From Taudactylus pleione (lineage: Eukaryota > Chordata > Amphibia > Anura > Myobatrachidae): 64,000 bases of DNA. Location: contig JAUIMM010000171.1 in the NCBI GenBank assembly GCA_031769625.1, positions 1,178,001 through 1,242,000 of the forward strand. Direction: 5' to 3'. Shown here piece by piece: positions 32,715-42,109 of this stretch (positions are counted from its first letter, which is position 1; every line of letters starts with the position of its first letter). Under the pieces are notes generated by a model. That model was not told the origin of the DNA. It saw only the letters and a program-made list of their open reading frames with translations, and did not search any database. Position numbers and translations under genes: made by a program.

Positions 32715-34734
32715 GTAAATGTGTAGAGAAAGAAAAGAAGACTCTATGTTGGGGGCACTCAATTGTTGTATCAGTAGTAAAACTAGTGATACTAAAACTT
32801 AACTTTTAATGTGACTAAATATAAAACAGTAGATAATCAACAGTACATGACATACAACATACAACACAAAAGAATATATAATATATTTCGTCCACAATAT
32901 CGCTCAGATAGGTGGAACAGATTGTGCATATAGCACTATTAAATGATGTGAAAATGAGCTAAGCTGAAATAAGCTTAACTTCAGGCGAATAATAGTAAGG
33001 TACTAGAAATTCAATCGACTAAATTGTCAAATATAGGTATGTAACTAGGAAGAGATCTCCTGATGTCACATACAGCCAAACATTTGCTCACATAAGTGAG
33101 CATAAAAAAATCACCAAACAATTGCTCACATAGACAGGCATGAAAAGAATCACCATACCCAGGTAATAGTGTAAATTTCTGCATTGATTCTAACACAGGC
33201 ATCAACAGACGTTTGTTATTTATAATCTGTTGATAAAAAAATCATATTATTAAACAGCACCTACGTGGTGTTAATAGACGAAGTCCATGGATCATCGGAT
33301 GCATGCAAACTTAAACGGCTATGAATAAACTTAATACATGATGCTCAATATACATGTATCAAAATCTTTTAATCACTGTGTCACCTAAATTGGGAAATAA
33401 GTTGCATGCAGTTATTGTAAGTTAACGTTTTATACAGAAGTATATACGCTCCTGATAGTTGTTCCAAAAAGGGGCCCAGACATTTGTCTCCCCCGTTTCT
33501 GCTGTCACTGTGTCATGTAACCAGAGGACACGGGATGAGAGAACGGGGTTTGGCAGCTGGTAGGAAGGAAGCAAAAGAGCACCTCTGCTGTCAGTGGGCA
33601 CAAATTGTCACTCCCCTGATATCAATTGACATTGCAGGGTAGGTACAAGAGGCAGGCTGATGAGAGAGTGCGGAAGACAATTTCCATATGTATAATGGTC
33701 CCTTGATGATCACATGTGTTGAGTAGATCTACACAAGAAGTCTCAATATTAAGAGTTTTTAGCGGCACATATGAAAATATCAATACTTCATATTTGAGAC
33801 TGTAAATTCACAGAGACCAACTGTGTTAGTCAATAATTAGATCATGCACGTAAATAAATACACACTGAACCTGTTGTTTATACATTAATAAGTAACAATG
33901 TATAATATATCAATAATATTGATATTGCTGCCCTTCCCCTTTATATCACTGGGGAGATGAGCAAAATATTATCAGGTAAGAGTGGTTGTTCAGGTGAGTA
34001 TTTAGGCTGTAATAGCTTGCTGTGTATCGTGGGCAGACAGCGGGATAACGCCCGACCAGTAACGTCTTTAGGCAGTGGGTGATCTTTTCAGGATCGAGCG
34101 GCTGTGACTGCGCACTCCGTACTCACGGTAGTCAGCGGGATAATGCCCGGCTGGCCCGATCACTGTGTAGTAGGTGATTTCTTAAGATCGAGCGGCTGTG
34201 ACTGCATGTTCCATACTCACGGCAGTCAGCGGGATGGTGCCCGGCTGGTCAGATCTCTGAGGCAATGGGTGATGACGTACGTTTCGCCTTGTAAGTAAGG
34301 CTTGTTCACATCAGTGAAGTATGTGAGGGGAGTGGTTCATTATATACCCCCCCCGCATAGAGAGTGATTATCTGATTTGCTAAATTGACTCAAAACTGGT
34401 GAAAGAGATTGTTTCATCAAGGATAATGAGATGCTCTGAATGTGTATACCATATTGTATCTTTTAGGTAGATACACAATAGTAATTAAGTAAATATTTGG
34501 ACAGCTATGAGAATAGCAAATATGTTAACATATAGATATATAGGGTAGAATGGCCTAATGTCTAGTTGGTAGAGGCCAGTATGATTACAGTATGAATGAC
34601 AACCTGCACATTTATTTAGAGTTGGGTAAGATATCCAAGAGATGGTAAGTGAAACAGTAACCATGATGTTGTTGATTCTCCCTATAATGGGTAGTGGCAC
34701 CGGTAGTGCGATGATCTGGTAGGCAAAATATAAA
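32712..34734 (-). mobile_element. Left arm of giant inverted repeat (Penelope-like body inferred)
   Basis: The reverse complement of 42,110-44,137, differing by only scattered single bases and one 6-nt indel near 32,820. Together with the adjoining DIRS terminal repeat the inverted match runs 32,712-34,890 against 41,954-44,137. It contains tandemly related blocks (GTCAGCGGGATAATGCCCGGCTGG; 34,130 and 34,205) and a hammerhead-like motif. No long frame. Assignment to a Penelope-like element rests on that motif and the long direct repeat, so it is tentative. Confidence 0.55.
34274..34314 (-). other. Hammerhead-ribozyme-like motif, left arm
   Basis: Mirror copy of 42,529-42,569; see there for the motif parts. 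Confidence 0.35.
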
Positions 34735-34884
34735 TTTCTACTTCAGGGTCCATAGGGGGTCCACAGGGTTGACCTTGGGGATATAGCTGGATCAGGATCC
34801 ATGGGCACCACACAGTTAAGCTTTTAGCTCCCAGGATGCACTTGGGTCCTCCTCTATACCCCGCCCCCGAGCCACAGGTACCTC
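34735..34884 (+). repeat. DIRS left inverted terminal repeat
   Basis: TTTCTACTTCAGGGTCC through GAGCCACAGGTACC is complementary to 40,411-40,560. Its outer edge (TTTCTACTTCAGGG) is repeated, inverted, in the internal complementary region. A second inverted copy, nearly identical, lies at 41,954-42,109. Confidence 0.9.
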
Positions 34885-35659
34885 AGTGTAAGCTGGTGCC
34901 CGGCCGGAGTCGGTCACCGCGCAGGGGGGCTGCAGGAGCAGCCCCCAGAAGCTTTTTATTTTCTAATAGATTTTATTTATTTTAGTTTCTCTTTTTACTA
35001 CAGACGGCAGCGAAGGGCTGTCTGTACAGACGCCCATGCTGCCGCTCTGATCCCCGACTGGCGCCGCGACGCCAGTACTGATCTGGGGATCGCGGCGGGA
35101 GGACAGAGTCCGTACTAGCCGGACTCTGTCTACCTCCCAGGACTGCTGCCGGAGTCGCCGGGGATTCAGGTAAGCCACGCGTTGCTGGCTAGCGGCGGCG
35201 CGCGGAATACCTTAAATGCAGTCCTTTAGCCTCCGGTCCTGGGGACAGACCGGAGGCTGCTGGCAGTGGCGGCGGGCCCCCCCCATAACCCGTGGGACCA
35301 CTAGACCACCAGGGATAACCGGCAAGCGGGAAGCCAGCATCCCTGGGGTTAATTGCCAGCCAGGGGAGGAAGCCTTCCCTGTTCAGCGGCTCCTCCCCTC
35401 AGCTCAGCGCGCTTTTCAGCCTGCATGTCTAGCGTCCCTGAGCTGCAGTTCACTCGGCCACTCCTCCTCTGAGGTCTCTGGCGGCCATTTTTTTCTACAT
35501 GTGGCAGCGCAGATCCCTCAGGGAGCACGCGGACCGGTCCCCCTGTGTACCTCTCCCCTGTTAGGACGGCGTACACAGCACTATAGCCCTCCCAGACACT
35601 GAATCTGGGCGGTTGAGTGTAGTGTAAAGGTGCAGTGAGTATATCTTCCTGCATGGTAT

Positions 35660-36628
35660 GTGACTTTTGCTAGTGCTGCTGTCTGTATTTTTCTCTTATT
35701 ACTGTCAGCTTATATCTATCTCTTTCCTTCTTCCTTAGCCCTACAGGTGTGGAGGAGGGGCTTTTCTACTAACCTCACATATATAAATCAAGTATTTGTG
35801 AGGTCTGTCACATACAGTTGTGTGCTACACAGTGCCATATTCAGGACTGTTGTTCAGCACACAGGGAAGTGCAGTTCTTTTTTCCTCTATTGCCATATAT
35901 ATTTTGTCTGTACATTATATTTGGTTATGTCTGAGGGTGAAGTTGAGCACTCCGGGACTCCAGTGTTGTTTTCCTGCAGGCGCTGCTCTGCGGGATCACA
36001 TAGGGAAGAGGCATCTCTGGATGGCCTTTATGAGCGGTGTCAGTTGACTCCTGGTCATTCCAGACCCCCTATGACACAGGAGCCACCATGGGCTATGTTT
36101 TCACAGGTGCTGGTGTCTCTGGCGGACCGCCTTGCGGCTCCGTCTGCTGTCCCTACGAGGACTCTGTCCCAGCCTACCATTTCCCATTACCAGTGTACCC
36201 CGCAATTATTGCAGAGTTCCTCTGGGTCACAGACTGTGGACCCTTATTCAGGATTGCCTATCTATTTTCAGGCCACTCCTGCTACACAACAGTCTGTGGT
36301 GCCTTTCCAGACCAATGTGGCAGCTCCTCCACCATGGGTGGACGTGCTCTCCAGTTCAGTCCAGAGTCTGGCAGCTGCATCTTCGACTTTTCAGTCGATG
36401 CTGCACAATGACAGGTCTGCAGGGGCGTCTAAGCGTGCACATAAGTTGCATGCGGCGCAGATTTCGGACACTGAGGGGTCCTCAGATGAGGGTGATGTCC
36501 AGGACGACTCCGATTCGTACACCTCGGCTCAGGAGTTGGAATCTCGGTCGTCTATTAATGTACGAGCTCTGGTTAGGGCGGTGCGTGCCATTCTCCTAAT
36601 AGAGGATGAGGCACCTGATCCTAAGTAG
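35660..36628 (+). pseudogene. gag: DIRS gag-like ORF, N-terminal and middle part
   Basis: Open for 322 codons, but the likely start is the in-frame ATG at 35,927 (MSEGEVEHSG), which follows low-complexity upstream sequence. The product is rich in Ser, Pro, Gln and Thr, with an acidic stretch (DTEGSSDEGDVQDDSDS), as in gag-like first ORFs of vertebrate DIRS elements. A TAG at 36,626 is followed by a run of 18 A, a likely slippage site; the same frame then reopens at 36,665. Function as a nucleocapsid-like protein is inferred from position and from the conserved part downstream. Confidence 0.65.
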
Positions 36629-36664
36629 AAATTCCCTAGTTTAAAAAAAAAAAAAAAAACTAAG

Positions 36665-37301
36665 GTGACTTCGGCGGTATTCCCCCTATCTGATCAATTA
36701 ACGGATCATATGGCGGTGGCTTGGCAGACACCCAGTAAGAGATTTGTGCCTCAAAAGAGGTTGGCTTCCAATTATCCATTCCCGGAGGCGCATTGTAGGA
36801 AGTGGGTAGCTCCACCGGCGGTGGATTCCCATGTCACACGCCTTATTAAGAGTGCTACGCTGCCAATACCGTCAGTTTCCTCGTTAAAGGATCCCACGGA
36901 CAGAAAGGTTGAGGCTTGCCTTAAGTCTATTTATTCCCTCTCGGGAGCAATTGCTCGCCCGTCCATGGCCATTTCCTGGTGGCTAAGGCCATTAGGGTTG
37001 GGCCAATGCCTTAGGGGACACTTTTCCTGAGGATACTCAGGAAGTCCAGAGGGCATTACTAGAACAGATGAGTGATGCGGCTTCTTATATTGGAGAAGCT
37101 TCCTTGGACGCTAGCCGGCTAACCTCTAGGGTGTCGACTGCGGCTGTGCATGCCCGCCGCTCCTTATGGCTGAGGTCCTGGAGAGCAGACGCTGATTCAA
37201 ACAAGGGCCTGGAGGCCTTACCTTTTAATGGGGAATTACTTTTTGGTCCAGACTTGGATAGGATCGTGGATAGACTGGCTAGGTCCAAGAAACAAGCTTA
37301 G
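36665..37301 (+). pseudogene. gag: DIRS gag-like C-terminal region, frameshifted
   Basis: Two pieces in different frames. The first (36,665-37,030) has VTRLIKSATLPIPSVSSLKD and DPTDRKVEACLKSIYSLSGA; the second (37,068-37,301) has EASLDASRLTSRVSTAAVHA, ARRSLWLRSW and LPFNGELLFGPDLDRIVDRL. These match the conserved alpha-helical block I know from gag ORFs of vertebrate DIRS/Ngaro-type elements. One frameshift near 37,030-37,065 separates them. It lies directly upstream of the reverse transcriptase. Confidence 0.75.
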
Positions 37302-37379
37302 AGTGCCAGGCGTCCCTCTTCCAAACTGGAAGATAAGCATTCCGCCTGATGGGACGGGCCTCCCTCTGGGGGATCCCAG

Positions 37380-38398
37380 AGGGGAGGCCGACTTCTTCAT
37401 TTCGCCCAGAGCTGGTTCAATACCACCACCGATGCCTGGGTGCGAGAAGTGGTCTCCCAGAGGTACGCCCTGTCTTTTCGGCGCAGACCGCCTCACTAGT
37501 TTTTCTGCACGAGTCCTTCTCAGGACATAGCCAAGGCTATGCTGATCAGGGAAGCTATAGACTCCTTGCTGACTGCAGGGGTCATTGTACCTGTTCCACA
37601 ATCTCAGCATGGGATGGGGTACTATTCTGCTGTTTCTGGTACAGAAACCCAATGGCTCCCATCGACCCGTTCTAAATTTAAAGTCTTTGAACAGGTTTCT
37701 CAGGATTCCCAGGTTCAGAATGGAAACCTTGTGTTTCATAATTCTGGCTATGGAACCAGGGCATTACATGGTCTCCCTGGATATCCAGGACGCTTACCTC
37801 CATGTGCCGATAGCAACGTCACATCAGAGGTGTCTGCGGTTCACTCTGTTGCACCGTCACTACCAGTTCCGGGCTCTCCACAGCGCCGAGGGTGTTCACC
37901 AAGGTGATGGCAGTTATGGCTGCCCACCTTCGGAACCAGGGGGTACGGTTGTTAGCGTATCTGGACGACCTCCTATTGCTGGCAAGCTCTCCGGAGGTTC
38001 TGCTGCAACATCTCCAACTGACGGTGGCTTGTCTGCAGATGCACGGGTGGTTAATAAATTGGAGGAAGTCATCTCTGATCCCATCTCAGCAGATGGTCCA
38101 TCTGGGGGCCCTCCTAGACTCTCATCAGCAGCGGATCTTTCTAACTCCAGAAAAGGTATCTTCCCTACAGTTGCGGATACGCATTTGCCTGGATTGTGCC
38201 AGTCTTTCGGTACACTCGGCAATGAGAGTGCTGGGTTCCAGGGTGTCGGCATTCGATATGGTGGAATTTGCCCAGTTTCACTCCAGGCCTCTGCAGAGGC
38301 TGATTCTAGCAAACTGGAATGGGTTGCCTCACCGGATCCGGTCACAGACCCTGGTGCTATCTCCGGATGTACGACAGTCCCTGAATTGGTGGCTTTAA
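37380..38398 (+). pseudogene. pol: DIRS reverse transcriptase, two frameshifts and stops
   Basis: Copies element RNA into DNA in the functional family. Pieces in order: frame 3, GGRLLHFAQSWFNTTTDAWV (37,383 on) with a TAG at 37,497, then LIREAIDSLLTAGVIVPVP; frame 1 from about 37,630, VQKPNGSHRPVLNLKSLNRF and MVSLDIQDAYLHVPI (catalytic D motif A); frame 2 from about 37,895, MAAHLRNQGVRLLAYLDDLL with the YLDD catalytic box, then MHGWLINWRKSSLIPSQQ. A TAA at 38,396 ends the piece. All main catalytic motifs survive in pieces. Confidence 0.9.
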
Positions 38399-38863
38399 AC
38401 AGCTCACCTCCTCGAGGTTCGCCCCTTTTGGATCCCGGACTGGGTTCGGCTCACGACAGATGCCAGTCTTCGGGGTTGGGGGGCGGTGACAGGCTCCTTG
38501 TCACTTCAGGGTCGTTGGACAGCGGAGGAAGCGGCTCTCCCCATCAATGTTCTGGAACTAAGAGCCGTGTACAGGGCTCTGCAGTTGGCCGGCACCACTC
38601 TTCACGGAAGGGCGGTGCAAGTGCAGTCAGACAACGCCACCACGGTGGCGTACATCAATCACCAGGGAGGAACTCGCAGCCGGGCTGCGATGGCAGAAGT
38701 GTCTCACATCCTAACCTGGGCGGAGTGCCACTTTCCAGCGATCTCTGCAGTCTTCATTCCCGGAATCCTCAATTGGGAGGCAGACTTCCTCAGCCGTTAC
38801 GACGTGCATCCAGGGGAATGGTCGCTTCATCCAGAGGTATTCCAACTACTCATGGACAAGTAG
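38399..38863 (+). pseudogene. pol: DIRS RNase H domain
   Basis: Follows the reverse transcriptase in the same frame (2) after a single stop codon. Catalytic acidic residues are visible in TTDASLRGWGAV, NVLELRAVYRAL, QVQSDNATTVAYINHQGG and ILNWEADFLSRY, so the domain itself is intact. It degrades the RNA strand of the RNA-DNA hybrid in the functional family. The following stretch to about 39,240 (LLPWVLRKF, LVLVAPAWPRRPWYSNL in pieces) is a linker typical of DIRS pol. I could not confirm a methyltransferase domain there. Confidence 0.88.
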
Positions 38864-39239
38864 GGACTGCCGGAGATGGACTTGATGGCCTCTCGTCACA
38901 ATCACAAGTTGCCCGTGTACAGGTCAAGGACAAGGGACGACGGCGCCAGTCTGGTGGACGCTCTGTAGGTCAGATGGACGTTTCAGCTGGCATATCTGTT
39001 TCCTCCGATATCCCTTCTGCCTTGGGTCCTGCGCAAGTTCTAGCAGGACGGAGGCACTCTGGTACTGGTGGCCCCAGCGTGGCCAAGACGTCCGTGGTAC
39101 TCCAACCTACAGAGTCTGTCCATCGACGTTCCGTACCTTCCTCCTCAGCGGCAGGACTTGTTGTCTCAGGGGCCCTACCTTTACCCGGATCTGGGTCGTC
39201 TGTCTTTGACGGCGTGGCTCTTGAGACAGCCGTCTTAAG

Positions 39240-40131
39240 GTCCCGGGGCTTTTCTAGTTCCGTTATTTCCACCATGCTGAGGGCACGCAAGCCTGCTTCT
39301 GCAAGGATTTACCATAGAGTGTGGCACACGTACTTTCAGTGGTGTGAGTCCAGAAACTTATGATCCTCAGGTATTCAGAGTTTCAAGGATTCTGGCTTTT
39401 CTTCAGTCGGGTTTGGACTTAGGTTTACGCCTTTCCTCTCTGAAGGTGCACGTGTCTGCTTTATCGGTTTGGTACCAACGTAGAATTGCTATGTTACCGG
39501 ACGTACAGACTTTTTTTCCGGGGTGTTCTCAGGATTCTCCTGGCTATTGCTTCAGCAAGGAGGGTTTCCGAGTTGGGGGCACTTTCATGTAGTCCCCCCT
39601 TCTTAATTATTTTCTACAGGACAGAGCAGGGCTTCGCACTCGTCCTGAGTGTTTACCTAAGGTTGTCTCTAAGTTCCATATCAATCAGGAACTGGTGGTC
39701 CCAGCCTTTCAGTCCCCTGATCTTACAGCAGGGGAGACTTCGTTGGACATTGTCCGTGCTCTCAGAGTTTATGTTGATCGGACTGCTTCTGTTCGAAAGT
39801 CCGACTCCTTGTTTGTCCTCTTTGGTTTTCATAAGAGGGGTCGGCCTGCCAACAACCAGACTTTGGCCCGTTGGTTTTGTTCTGTTATTAGGGAGGCTTA
39901 GATACGAGAGCATTTACCTGTTCCAGCCTCTGTTAAGGCTCATTCCACTCGTTCTGTGGGCCCATCTTGGGCTGCTAAACGTGGTGCCTCAGCTGTTCAG
40001 CTGTGTAAGGCAGCCACTTGGTCTTCGGTTCAAACGTTTCTAAGATTTTATGCGTTTGACACCTTTGCCTCTCAGGATGCATCCTTCGGGCGCAGGATTC
40101 TCCTTTCTGCACAGGAGCGTCCCCGCCCTTA
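39240..40131 (+). pseudogene. DIRS tyrosine recombinase, frameshifted
   Basis: Would integrate the circular DNA intermediate. N-terminal SAM-like part in frame 1 (ISTMLRARKPASARIYHRVW) passes to frame 2 (LRLSSLKVHVSALSVWYQRR), then frame 3 (LLAIASARRVSELGAL, box-I Arg), then frame 2 (RALRVYVDRTASVRKSD; KRGRPANNQTLARW), a TAG at 39,899, and VKAHSTRSVGPSWA (His-x-x-Arg) with FLRFYAFDTF (nucleophilic Tyr). The catalytic R-H-R-Y set is therefore present but spread over three frames. It ends next to the internal complementary region. Confidence 0.88.
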
Positions 40132-40148
40132 GTTGAACTGCTTTGGGA

Positions 40149-40263
40149 CATCCCCAAGGTCAACCCTGTGGACCCCCTATGGACCCTGAAGTAGAAAACA
40201 AGAGATATGGTAAGAACTTACCTTTGTTATCTCTGTTTCTACGAAGTCCATAGGGTCCACAGG
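40149..40263 (+). repeat. DIRS internal complementary region (ICR)
   Basis: The first half (CCCCTATGGACCCTGAAGTAGAAA) is the complement of the left outer edge. The second half (ACAAGAGATATGG ... ACGAAGTCCATAGGGTCC) is the complement of the right outer edge. The join at about 40,196-40,198 marks the circle junction and fixes the element's ends at 34,735 and 40,598. Confidence 0.92.
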
Positions 40264-40410
40264 GCGCCCGCCCTGACGCACCTGGCTTCTAATGGGCTGT
40301 GTGGCTGGTCACCGGTATTTCCGTCTCCTTTTTCTGTGAGTATGGTTTCTTGTGTGTTCCAGTCTTCCTTCTCTCTGTTCCATATTCTCCTCCGGCCTAG
40401 GCTGCTTACC

Positions 40411-40598
40411 AACTGAGGTGCCTGTGGCTCGGGGGCGGGGTATAGAGGAGGACCCAAGTGCATCCTGGGAGCTAAAAGCTTAACTGTGTGGTGCCCATGG
40501 ATCCTGATCCAGCTATATCCCCAAGGTCAACCCTGTGGACCCTATGGACTTCGTAGAAACAGAGATAACAAAGGTAAGTTCTTACCATATCTCTTGTT
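40411..40598 (+). repeat. DIRS right inverted terminal repeat
   Basis: Complement of the left repeat plus about 50 extra bases at its outer edge (CAGAGATAACAAAGGTAAG ... ATATCTCTTGTT). The extra edge is represented only in the ICR, as usual for DIRS elements. Confidence 0.9.
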
Positions 40599-40656
40599 AT
40601 AATATAATCCTAGATTGGTGTCTAGTTAGGTAATAACACTAGACAGCGGTCAGTGT

Positions 40657-41953
40657 TGCCTAAAGACGTTACTGGTCGGGCGTTATCCCGCTGACTGCCC
40701 ACGATACACAGCAAGCTATTACAGCCTAAATACTCACCTGAACAACCACTCTTACCTGATAATATTTTGCTCATCTCCCCAGTGATATTGCATATAGCCG
40801 GTACCGTTTGAATTTTCAAACAAGAAGGACCATATAATTTGCCTTCTTTCCTCCTCCTTTTGTGATCGGGCATTTAACTTTTGCTTTTTAGCTCTGTTAT
40901 ATTTCTTATCACAGCACAGGAGCTAATTCCTCTGCACCGCACACCCGCTTAGGAGGTTTATTTACTTTGCTTACCATGCTTTTGGGAGAATTCTTTTCCT
41001 TAATATATATGCATATATATGTCAATATTTCCGGCATTGCTATCAAAGGGGAAGGGCAGCAATATCAATATTATTGATATATTATACATTGTTACTTATT
41101 AATGTATAAACAACAGGTTCAGTGTGTATTTATTTACGTGCATGATCTAATTATTGACTAACACAGTTGGTCTCTGTGAATTTACAGTCTCAAATATGAA
41201 GTATTGATATTTTCATATGTGCCGCTAAAAACTCTTAATATTGAGACTTCTTGTGTAGATCTACTCAACACATGTGATCATCAAGGGACCATTATACATA
41301 TGGAAATTGTCTTCCGCACTCTCTCATCAGCCTGCCTCTTGTACCTACTGACAGCAGAGGTGCTCTTTTGCTTCCTTCCTACCAGCTGCCAAACCCCGTT
41401 CTCTCATCCCGTGTCCTCTGGTTACATGACACAGTGACAGCAGAAACGGGGGAGACAAATGTCTGGGCCCCTTTTTGGAACAACTATCAGGAGCGTATAT
41501 ACTTCTGTATAAAACGTTAACTTACAATAACTGCATGCAACTTATTTCCCAATTTAGGTGACACAGTGATTAAAAGATTTTGATACATGTATATTGAGCA
41601 TCATGTATTAAGTTTATTCATAGCCATTTAAGTTTGCATGCATCCGATGATCCATGGACTTCGCCTATTAACACCACTTAGGTGCTGTTTAATAATATGA
41701 TTTTTTTATCAACAGATTATAAATAACAAACGTCTGTTGATGCCTGTGTTAGAATCAATGCAGAAATTTACACTATTACCTTGGTATGGTGATTCTTTTC
41801 ATGCCTGTCTATGTGAGCAATTGTTTGGTGATTTTTTATGCTCACTTATGTGAGCAAATGTTTGGCTGTATGTGACATCAGGAGATCTCATCCTAGTTAC
41901 ATACCTATATTTGACAATTTAGTCGATTGAATTTCTAGTACCTTACTATTATT
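40657..41953 (+). mobile_element. Third, partial copy of the inverted-repeat arm
   Basis: Same orientation as 42,769-43,855 and clearly related, but several per cent diverged (e.g. GGACTTCGCCTATTAAC against GGACTTCGTCTATTAAC), with about 250 bp of extra sequence at 40,790-41,044 and lacking about 50 bp near 41,347. It stops in TTACTATTATT and joins the inverted DIRS terminal repeat with a 1-2 bp overlap. Confidence 0.85.
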
Positions 41954-42109
41954 TACACTGAGGTGCCTGTGGCTCGGGGGCGGGGTATAGAGGAGGACCC
42001 AAGTGCATCCTGGGAGCTAAAAGCTTAACTGTGTGGTGCCCATGGATCCTGATCCAGCTATATCCCCAAGGTCAACCCTGTGGACCCCCTATGGACCCTG
42101 AAGTAGAAA
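41954..42109 (-). repeat. Extra inverted copy of the DIRS left terminal repeat
   Basis: Reverse complement of 34,735-34,890 with one substitution. Not attached to DIRS coding sequence here. It is the inner end of the right arm of the giant inverted repeat and shows the duplication happened after DIRS insertion. Confidence 0.9.

Larger units (their letters stand above)
34735..40598 (+). mobile_element. DIRS-like tyrosine-recombinase retrotransposon, complete but broken
   Basis: 5.86 kb bounded by inverted terminal repeats (34,735-34,884 and 40,411-40,598), with gag, reverse transcriptase, RNase H and tyrosine recombinase segments in the DIRS order and an internal complementary region (40,149-40,263) joining the complements of both outer edges. 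That combination defines DIRS elements, which integrate through a circular DNA and make no target duplication. Every coding part carries frameshifts or stops, so this copy is inactive. It sits between inverted copies of another element, and its left terminal repeat was duplicated with the left arm. Confidence 0.9.

Noticed and set aside
34104..34298. 64-codon frames repeated at 34,104 and 42,545
   Set aside because: They are mirror copies within the inverted repeat arms and contain tandem non-coding blocks; duplication explains the repetition.
38486..38863. Stand-alone host RNase H-like gene
   Set aside because: It lies in frame with reverse transcriptase motifs upstream inside a DIRS element with terminal repeats and ICR.
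37585..39363. 592-codon open frame, the longest in the window
   Set aside because: Only the first 100 or so codons and the last 40 carry DIRS protein motifs. The middle is out of frame with the reverse transcriptase and RNase H motifs, which lie in frame 2, and is Gly/Ser-rich noise.
39695..39901. Phage-type integrase implying bacterial or phage DNA
   Set aside because: The recombinase belongs with eukaryotic DIRS retrotransposon parts, and the surrounding DNA is vertebrate-like.
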